Source of the DNA: Bacteroidota bacterium
GTDB lineage: Bacteria > Bacteroidota > Kryptoniia > Kryptoniales > JAKASW01
Assembly: GCA_021796055.1 (NCBI GenBank)
Contig: JAJYOS010000103.1
Location: forward strand, 1-11,701
Reading direction: 5' to 3'
DNA length: 11,701 nt
Both the position numbers and the translations under genes were made by a program. Below the pieces are notes generated by a model, which made no database searches, was not told the origin of the DNA, and worked only from the letters and a program-made list of their open reading frames with translations. This document shows positions 6,908-11,701 of the stretch, in pieces (positions within the stretch are counted from its first letter, which is position 1; the number at the start of each line of letters is the position of its first letter).

Positions 6908-8006
6908 GGCGACCGGCGTACTTGTACTAGTCGTTTTTCTTTCGTCTGTCAACGCTGCCTTTTCCCAGTCATTGTTTCTTGGGGACGGCTACATTCTGGG
7001 AAGCAGGGCAGCCGCGATGTCGGCCTACGTGGCCGATCCGGATTTTGCGCACTCTGTCCTGCTGAATCCGGCGAAACTCGGGTATGCGTCCAATATCTAC
7101 ATTGCCGGTGACTACGAGTATTTCTCGCGCGGAAAGGGAGAGTTGTATCTTCCTGATTCTCCCACCGGTTTTCTTTCAAATGGCGGTCTCAGCTCGGTGA
7201 ACGCTTCAATGGCGCTACCGGTCGGTCCGGTGGGAATGGGCGCAGCGTTCGAGGCTTTTAGCATGGCTGGTTGGAGAACTACAGTGACTGCCGTTGGGAT
7301 AGCCGGAGAAATCCCGCTTGGATTCTCGCTGGGGATCACCGGTAAATACGCGACTCTCATGAAGCAGGTCGCGATTCCCGGCGGTACCTGGCAATATCGT
7401 CTCAAGAAATTCACATTTGACCTGGGAGCAATGAATCGGACGACGCTCGCCGACAATACCTTCTTCAGGGCGATTTTCTCCACCGGAATTGTCTTCACAA
7501 ATGTCCTGGCCAGGACGACGTGGGGCGGTGGACATCCTCTGACTCCGGGTATGACCGTTGATGTGAACCTTCCCCAGACATTCGGATGCGGGATCGCGTA
7601 CACCTTTGCGTCAAATTACCGCCTCGCCGATTACGAGTTGTTCAGGTTGACGGGCGCTATCGATTACTCGCATCTGTTCAGCAACTCGTCTCCCGTCGAT
7701 AACTTCTCCTGGCAACGTGACCAGTACAGGATAGGGCTTGAGACGATGGCGCTGGGAGTGCTTGCCGTGCGGATCGGGTACACTCTGAAGACCCCGGTGA
7801 CGGCCGGGACCGACACGCAGAACAATCTCTCCATCTCACGACTGGGCACCGGATTTTCCTACGGCTTCTCTCTTCGATTCCCGGTGAAACTTGTACTCCC
7901 CGCCTTGCCGGTCACATCCCTGGAAATATCATATGCGAAAAATCCCGAGTGGAATTCGGGTATGTACCACGACCTTTTCGGTGCGGTATTGGAAATGCTT
8001 TTTTAG
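6837..8006 (+). CDS. PorV/UPF0164-like outer-membrane beta-barrel protein
   Basis: This 389-residue protein has an arginine-rich n-region (residues 1-25) and a hydrophobic stretch, TGVLVLVVFLSSVNAAFSQS (26-45), ending in a plausible cleavage site. The mature N-terminus, with SRAAAMSAYVADPDFAHSVL (56-75) and then LNPAKLG (76-82), follows the pattern of PorV/UPF0164/FadL-like barrels, in which a glycine- or alanine-rich strand leads to a NPA-L motif. Alternating hydrophobic strands continue to a final Phe (GAVLEMLF), typical of barrels inserted by the BAM machinery. ATG 6837 is preceded by GAGG at 6826-6829 with 7 bp spacing; ATG 6849 is the alternative. No start after the upstream stop would keep the signal peptide, so the 71-bp overlap with the upstream gene is real. 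PorV itself serves type IX secretion, but no other such component is in the window, so the role is open. It probably acts with its upstream neighbour. Confidence 0.75.
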   Translation: MRGSMILRASTIRRFTSRWAATSEATGVLVLVVFLSSVNAAFSQSLFLGDGYILGSRAAAMSAYVADPDFAHSVLLNPAKLGYASNIYIAGDYEYFSRGKGELYLPDSPTGFLSNGGLSSVNASMALPVGPVGMGAAFEAFSMAGWRTTVTAVGIAGEIPLGFSLGITGKYATLMKQVAIPGGTWQYRLKKFTFDLGAMNRTTLADNTFFRAIFSTGIVFTNVLARTTWGGGHPLTPGMTVDVNLPQTFGCGIAYTFASNYRLADYELFRLTGAIDYSHLFSNSSPVDNFSWQRDQYRIGLETMALGVLAVRIGYTLKTPVTAGTDTQNNLSISRLGTGFSYGFSLRFPVKLVLPALPVTSLEISYAKNPEWNSGMYHDLFGAVLEMLF

Positions 8007-8040
8007 CCCGCCTGATTTCCGATAAGCCCGTTCGATATCG

Positions 8041-8070
8041 TTTGCACCCGGATGCAGTCCGTTACATTAG
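8041..8070 (+). promoter_or_regulatory. Possible Bacteroidota-type promoter for hisD
   Basis: TTTG at 8041-8044 and TACATTAG at 8063-8070 are 18 bp apart. This resembles the Bacteroidota -33/-7 pattern (TTTG, about 19-21 bp, TAnnTTTG) with one mismatch in the -7 box and slightly short spacing. Transcription would begin near 8075, downstream of the earlier possible hisD start at 8052, so a functional promoter would favour the ATG at 8109. Confidence 0.3.
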
Positions 8071-8078
8071 AATTGGAA

Positions 8079-8091
8079 AGAACTGCGTTCT
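8079..8091 (+). promoter_or_regulatory. Interrupted palindrome AGAAC-TGC-GTTCT before hisD
   Basis: Five-bp arms surround a 3-bp centre, between the possible promoter and the hisD ATG at 8109. It resembles a small operator. The spacing is one base too short for the GAAC-N4-GTTC LexA box of Gram-positive bacteria, and no regulator can be named. Confidence 0.2.
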
Positions 8092-8108
8092 CACATAAAT
8101 TATTTAGC

Positions 8109-9425
8109 ATGAAAGACAAAGAGATATTTCCGGTTCTGAAAGCGGGGAGCATCGAGGCAGCGGAACGCCTGAAAAGAATCATGGGCAGGAACCTCGCTCT
8201 CGACAGCGGCCTGATTTCGAAAGTCACATCTATCGTCAATGGTGTGCGGACCGAAGGTGACGCCGCGCTTATCAGGTATACTCAGGAGTTCGACGGCGTG
8301 CGATTGTCACGTATCAAAGTGTCTAAGGAGGAAATCGGGAAGGCGAGGGACGACGTAAACGAGAAGATTCTGGAAATTTTATACGAGGCTGCGGCCAATG
8401 TGAGGAGGTATCACGAGAACCAGAGACAGAACTCGTGGATGATACACGCGGAAGACGGAAGTGTGCTGGGTCAGCGCGTAATCCCGCTCGAGCGCGTCGG
8501 CCTCTACGTCCCCGGCGGAACAGCCGCGTACCCATCTACCGTGATAATGAATGCCATCCCGGCACAGGTGGCGGGGGTGAAGGAGATTCACGTGATGACG
8601 CCGCCGAATCGCGACGGGATGGTGAACCGCATTGTCCTCGCCACTTGCAGCATTCTAGGTATCGAACATGTGTACTCGGTCGGCGGTGCGCAGGGGATTG
8701 CGGCGGCAGCGTATGGGACCGAATCGGTGACCAGAGTCGACAAGATCGTCGGCCCGGGAAACGTGTACGTAGCGGCGGCAAAAAAGATAGTCTACGGCGA
8801 TGTGGACATAGACATGATCGCGGGACCGAGCGAAGTTGTAGTCCTGGCTGACTCCTCGGCGGATCCTGCGCATGTCGCTGCGGACCTTCTCGCCCAGGCA
8901 GAACACGATAGCAACGCGGCCGCCATACTCGTGACCGTCGACAGGAACCTGGCCAGGAAGGTGAGGCGGAAACTGGGGGAATTCCTGGAGAACCTTTCAA
9001 GAAAAAAGACTGCCTCCGAATCTCTGAGACGAAACGGAGCATCATTTGTGGCCGCCAGTATTTCCGAAGCAGTAGCGCTGGTCAACAGGATTGCGCCGGA
9101 ACATCTGGAAGTGATTGCCGGATCGGCATGGGAAATCCTCGGACAGATAACCAACGCCGGCGCAGTGTTTATCGGCGATTATTCGCCTGAGCCGGTAGGA
9201 GATTACTTTGCCGGCCCGAGCCACGTCCTCCCGACAGGCGGCACAGCCCGGTTCTCGTCAGTCCTGGGGGTCGATGCTTTCGTGAAACGATCCAGCGTGA
9301 TCCATTACTCGAAGAAGGCTTTCGAACGCGATGCGGACAAGATCCGTATATTCGCCCGGAACGAAGGACTGACAGCTCATGCTCTTTCAATCAGCGTTAG
9401 GGAAAAAGGTGGACATAAAAGATAA
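8109..9425 (+). CDS. hisD: Histidinol dehydrogenase
   Basis: HisD carries out the last two steps of histidine synthesis, oxidising L-histidinol through histidinal to histidine with two NAD+ in the cytoplasm. The whole family core is present. The NAD-binding region includes YVPGGTAAYPS at 133-143 and VDKIVGPGNVYVAAAKK at 210-226, followed by IAGPSEVVVLAD at 237-248. Expected zinc ligands are Q263 and H266 in AQAEHD, D365 in VGDYFAGPSH and H424 in LTAHALS. The catalytic pair E331-H332 lies in APEHLEV. ATG 8109 gives 438 residues, close to the family norm. An in-frame ATG at 8052 would add 19 residues that match nothing expected, and neither start has a clear Shine-Dalgarno site. The 3' end overlaps hisC by 17 bp. 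No hisG precedes it, so the histidine genes are probably scattered or rearranged in this genome. Confidence 0.95.
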   Translation: MKDKEIFPVLKAGSIEAAERLKRIMGRNLALDSGLISKVTSIVNGVRTEGDAALIRYTQEFDGVRLSRIKVSKEEIGKARDDVNEKILEILYEAAANVRRYHENQRQNSWMIHAEDGSVLGQRVIPLERVGLYVPGGTAAYPSTVIMNAIPAQVAGVKEIHVMTPPNRDGMVNRIVLATCSILGIEHVYSVGGAQGIAAAAYGTESVTRVDKIVGPGNVYVAAAKKIVYGDVDIDMIAGPSEVVVLADSSADPAHVAADLLAQAEHDSNAAAILVTVDRNLARKVRRKLGEFLENLSRKKTASESLRRNGASFVAASISEAVALVNRIAPEHLEVIAGSAWEILGQITNAGAVFIGDYSPEPVGDYFAGPSHVLPTGGTARFSSVLGVDAFVKRSSVIHYSKKAFERDADKIRIFARNEGLTAHALSISVREKGGHKR

Positions 9426-10485
9426 TTTCAGGAAAAGTGTGCTCGAGCTCTCGCCGTACAACGTATCGGGTCACCCTGCTAAGATAAAACTCAACCAGAA
9501 CGAAAGTCCCTTCGATATTCCGGTGGAATTGAAGAAGGAGATTATCGACGAGTTCATCAGGATAAACTGGAACCGGTACCCTGAAGTGTTTTCAAGCAAT
9601 CTGCCTAAACGATTCGCGGAAATTTACGGTCTGCCGGTGAAATCGTTCATAGTGGCGAACGGATCAAATGAACTGATCTACACGGTTGCCATGTCCATAG
9701 TGAAAGACGGCACGGATGTCCTGATTCCACAGCCGACTTTCTATCTGTTCGAAAAGGTTGTCAGGATCCTGGGCGGAAATGTGCTGAAAGTGTTTGCCGA
9801 CGCCGAATTGAATTTCGACGAGCCGAAGATACTCAACACGGCGCGCGCCATGAAGTCCGGCTTAATTATCATCGGCTCTCCCAACAACCCGACCGGGAAA
9901 TCCGTCAAGTCAGGCTTCATTGAGAAGCTGCTCGGTTCGACGAACGCTATCGTGCTCCTCGACGAGGCGTACATTGAATTTTCTCCGAATGAAAGCGCCA
10001 TAGGACTGACCAAAAGCCACAAGAACCTCGTTGTGCTGAGAACTTTTTCAAAGGCGTTCAGTCTGGCCGGACTGAGGATAGGTTATCTCGCGGCACATCC
10101 GGATACGACATACGAGATATTGAAGGTGAAGATTCCCTTCACGGTCAATCCGCTTTCCGAGTTCACTGCGATAAAACTCCTGGAGCACCGCGGCCTCTTC
10201 AGCGAACGAATCGATTTCCTGAAGCGGCAGATGACAAAGATGACGGGCGAGTTGAAGAAAATGAGCGGCGTGAGCGTTGTTCAGTCTGATTCCAACTTCT
10301 TCCTATTTTCGACGAGCCTGCCGGCGCCGAGGGTCTTCGAAGAACTTCTCGAGAGAAACAGTGTCCTGGTTCGTGATGTGTCATCATACCCGATGCTCGG
10401 GGACTATCTTCGCGTTAACGTCGGCACCGATGAAGAGAGTGCTTATTTCATTGATTCGCTCAAGGCATGCCTCGCAGCGGGGTAG
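9409..10485 (+). CDS. hisC: Histidinol-phosphate aminotransferase
   Basis: HisC is a class I/II PLP aminotransferase that makes histidinol phosphate from imidazole-acetol phosphate, with glutamate as amino donor. It supplies the phosphate that a histidinol-phosphatase then converts to the HisD substrate. Visible features are KLNQNESPFDIP at 27-38, ANGSNELI at 83-90, SPNNPTG at 157-163, LLDEAY at 183-188 with D185 contacting the cofactor, and RTFSKAFSLAGLRIGY at 211-226 with K215 as the PLP Schiff-base lysine. YLRVNVG at 333-339 carries R335, which should bind the substrate carboxylate. I chose GTG 9409 because the protein then begins (M)DIKDNFRKSVLELSPY, the usual HisC opening, and AGGGA at 9399-9403 lies 5 bp upstream. 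ATG 9379 would add ten residues with no match. The length of 358 residues is normal. It overlaps hisD and is surely co-transcribed with it. Confidence 0.93.
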   Translation: MDIKDNFRKSVLELSPYNVSGHPAKIKLNQNESPFDIPVELKKEIIDEFIRINWNRYPEVFSSNLPKRFAEIYGLPVKSFIVANGSNELIYTVAMSIVKDGTDVLIPQPTFYLFEKVVRILGGNVLKVFADAELNFDEPKILNTARAMKSGLIIIGSPNNPTGKSVKSGFIEKLLGSTNAIVLLDEAYIEFSPNESAIGLTKSHKNLVVLRTFSKAFSLAGLRIGYLAAHPDTTYEILKVKIPFTVNPLSEFTAIKLLEHRGLFSERIDFLKRQMTKMTGELKKMSGVSVVQSDSNFFLFSTSLPAPRVFEELLERNSVLVRDVSSYPMLGDYLRVNVGTDEESAYFIDSLKACLAAG

Positions 10486-10554
10486 ATCCTGGACGTGGCG
10501 GGAGGTGCCGGTCGAACTGAAGTCCGCAACGGGTAAAGTTTTAAAATGAAACAT

Positions 10555-10586
10555 GTTGTGCGCAATTCGGCGGTAAATTATATTTG
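10555..10586 (+). promoter_or_regulatory. Likely promoter of the response-regulator gene
   Basis: TATATTTG at 10579-10586 is an exact match to the Bacteroidota -7 box TAnnTTTG, with GTTG at 10555-10558 placed 20 bp upstream. The same stretch also reads as a sigma-70 promoter: TTGTGC 10556-10561, 17-bp spacer, TATATT 10579-10584. Either way the transcription start falls at about 10590-10593, at or just before the ATG. Local AT-richness could produce this by chance. Confidence 0.45.
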
Positions 10587-10592
10587 TTCATA

Positions 10593-11701
10593 ATGGCTGT
10601 ACCTTTAATTTACTTCCTCGATGATGATGAGAATATCATCAGGCTCGTGAAGTACGGATTGCGCAACGAGCAGTTCAACATGAAGTTCTTCAACCGTCCG
10701 ACTGCTCTCATTGACGCTATCAAGGCTGAATATCCCGATGTCGTCATAAGCGACGTCATGATGCCAGACATGGACGGCATCGAACTCATCGATAAGCTGA
10801 GAGAGTTGTCCCGGTCGATGCCGGTCATCCTCGTTACGGCGAAGGCGGCTGTGGACACAGCTGTCAGGGCGATGAAGGCAGGGGCGTTCGAATACCTTAC
10901 CAAGCCTATCAATTTCGACGAGCTCAAACTGGCAGTCGGACGCGCGGTGGAAGTCGGCCGCCTGCGCACCGAAGTCGACGAGATTAAGTCGGGGTTCAAG
11001 TCCCGTTACTCCTTTGACAACCTCATCGGGAAGAGCGAGCCTATCAACGCCATGCGGGAACTGATCAAACGTCTTTCGACCGTTGCCGAGGCGGTAATAC
11101 TGCTTCGGGGCGAAAGCGGAGTCGGCAAGAATCTCGTCGCGCGGGTCGTACATTACACGAGCCCGAATTCGGATAAACGCTACCTGGAGATAAATTGCGC
11201 TTCACTCCCGTCGAACCTTCTGGAGGCGGAACTTTTCGGGTACGAAAAGGGTGCTTTTACCGATGCCAAGAATTCGAAGAAGGGTCTTCTTGAAGTCGCA
11301 AGCGGCGGTACGGTTGTGCTGGACGAGATAACGAGCATGGACCTGGGACTTCAGGCTAAATTCCTGTCGTTCATCGAGAACAGGCGTATCCGACGGGTCG
11401 GGGGACTCGAAGAAATTCCGGTGGACCTCAGAGTGATTTCGGCAACAAACTCCAACCTGGAGGCCGACGTATCGTCGGGTCGTTTCAGGAGCGATCTCTT
11501 TTACAGGATAAATGTGGTTTCGATAACGGTTCCCCCCCTGCGCGAACGCGATAAGGATGTGATATTGATCGCCCGGAAACTGCTTGAAGACTTCAATATA
11601 AAATTCAAGAAACATGTCAAAGGGTTCACGAATTCCGCGGAGCGGAAACTGTTGTCGCACAACTGGCCGGGCAATGTCCGTGAGTTGCGCAACGTCGTCG
11701 A
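10593..11701 (+). CDS. NtrC-family sigma-54-dependent response regulator (3' end beyond window)
   Basis: The visible 369 residues hold a receiver domain and most of an AAA+ sigma-54 activator domain. In the receiver (about 1-120), D10-D12 form the acidic pocket, D54 in VISDVMMPD is the phosphorylation site, and T82 and K104 (YLTKP) complete the set. The AAA+ domain begins near 142. It has the Walker A motif GESGVGK (173-179), the sigma-54 contact loop as GAFTDA (220-225) rather than GAFTGA, Walker B VVLDEI (241-246), the FRSDLFYRINV region (298-308) carrying the usual arginine fingers, and WPGNVREL (358-365). The remaining few dozen residues and a C-terminal Fis-like HTH are presumably past the edge. 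MAVPLIYFLDDDE is a standard receiver start, so ATG 10593 is firm although no Shine-Dalgarno site precedes it. No partner histidine kinase is in the window, so signal and targets are unknown. Confidence 0.95.
   Translation, partial: MAVPLIYFLDDDENIIRLVKYGLRNEQFNMKFFNRPTALIDAIKAEYPDVVISDVMMPDMDGIELIDKLRELSRSMPVILVTAKAAVDTAVRAMKAGAFEYLTKPINFDELKLAVGRAVEVGRLRTEVDEIKSGFKSRYSFDNLIGKSEPINAMRELIKRLSTVAEAVILLRGESGVGKNLVARVVHYTSPNSDKRYLEINCASLPSNLLEAELFGYEKGAFTDAKNSKKGLLEVASGGTVVLDEITSMDLGLQAKFLSFIENRRIRRVGGLEEIPVDLRVISATNSNLEADVSSGRFRSDLFYRINVVSITVPPLRERDKDVILIARKLLEDFNIKFKKHVKGFTNSAERKLLSHNWPGNVRELRNVV

Noticed and set aside
6837..6911. Twin-arginine signal in the PorV-like protein
   Set aside because: RRF occurs at residues 13-15, but the order does not match S/T-R-R-x-F-L-K, and outer-membrane barrels use the Sec route.
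8079..8091. LexA/SOS box before hisD
   Set aside because: The centre between GAAC and GTTC is 3 bp instead of 4, and histidine genes are not an SOS target. It is kept only as an unassigned palindrome.
10605..11153. 182-residue minus-strand ORF opposite the response regulator
   Set aside because: It is antisense to the receiver and AAA+ domains, which are certain on the + strand, and has no recognisable motif.

Overview
All recognisable genes in this 11.7-kb window lie on the + strand. The seven near-complete genes sit in three tight clusters, between the tail of an unidentified gene at the left edge and a gene cut off at the right edge. GC content looks moderate, a little above 50% by eye. 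Gene content points to a Gram-negative bacterium, probably of the Bacteroidota/Chlorobiota/Ignavibacteriota group. The clues are a PorV/UPF0164-like outer-membrane barrel, a CorC/HlyC protein of the type called GldE in gliding Bacteroidota, signal peptides ending in Ala-Gln or Ser-Gln, barrels ending in Phe, and two possible promoters resembling the Bacteroidota form (TTTG, about 20 bp, TAnnTTTG). This placement is an inference from gene content only.

Region 1 (1-3405): the last 21 codons of an unidentified gene and its intrinsic terminator are followed by nnr (bifunctional NAD(P)HX repair enzyme), a small VanZ-like membrane protein whose start overlaps nnr, and a CNNM/CBS/CorC-HlyC membrane protein. 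A 22-codon mini-ORF with a good ribosome binding site bridges the last two.

Region 2 (3406-8006): a 385-bp non-coding stretch with possible RNA structure and short repeats precedes a pair of exported-protein genes that overlap by 71 bp. The first encodes a 1038-residue protein that I read as a zinc peptidase (HELVH), a six-bladed TolB-like propeller and a C-terminal Omp85/BamA-like barrel. The second encodes a PorV/UPF0164-like barrel. This pair is the least ordinary part of the window and the best candidate for an uncharacterised outer-membrane system.

Region 3 (8007-11701): hisD and hisC, overlapping by 17 bp, encode the last and a middle enzyme of histidine synthesis, without hisG upstream or hisB downstream. 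Then comes an NtrC-type sigma-54-dependent response regulator that runs off the right edge. It has a GAFTDA variant of the GAFTGA loop and a promoter-like sequence so close to the ATG that its mRNA would be nearly leaderless.

No tRNA, rRNA, CRISPR array, insertion sequence, phage gene or other sign of horizontal transfer was seen.
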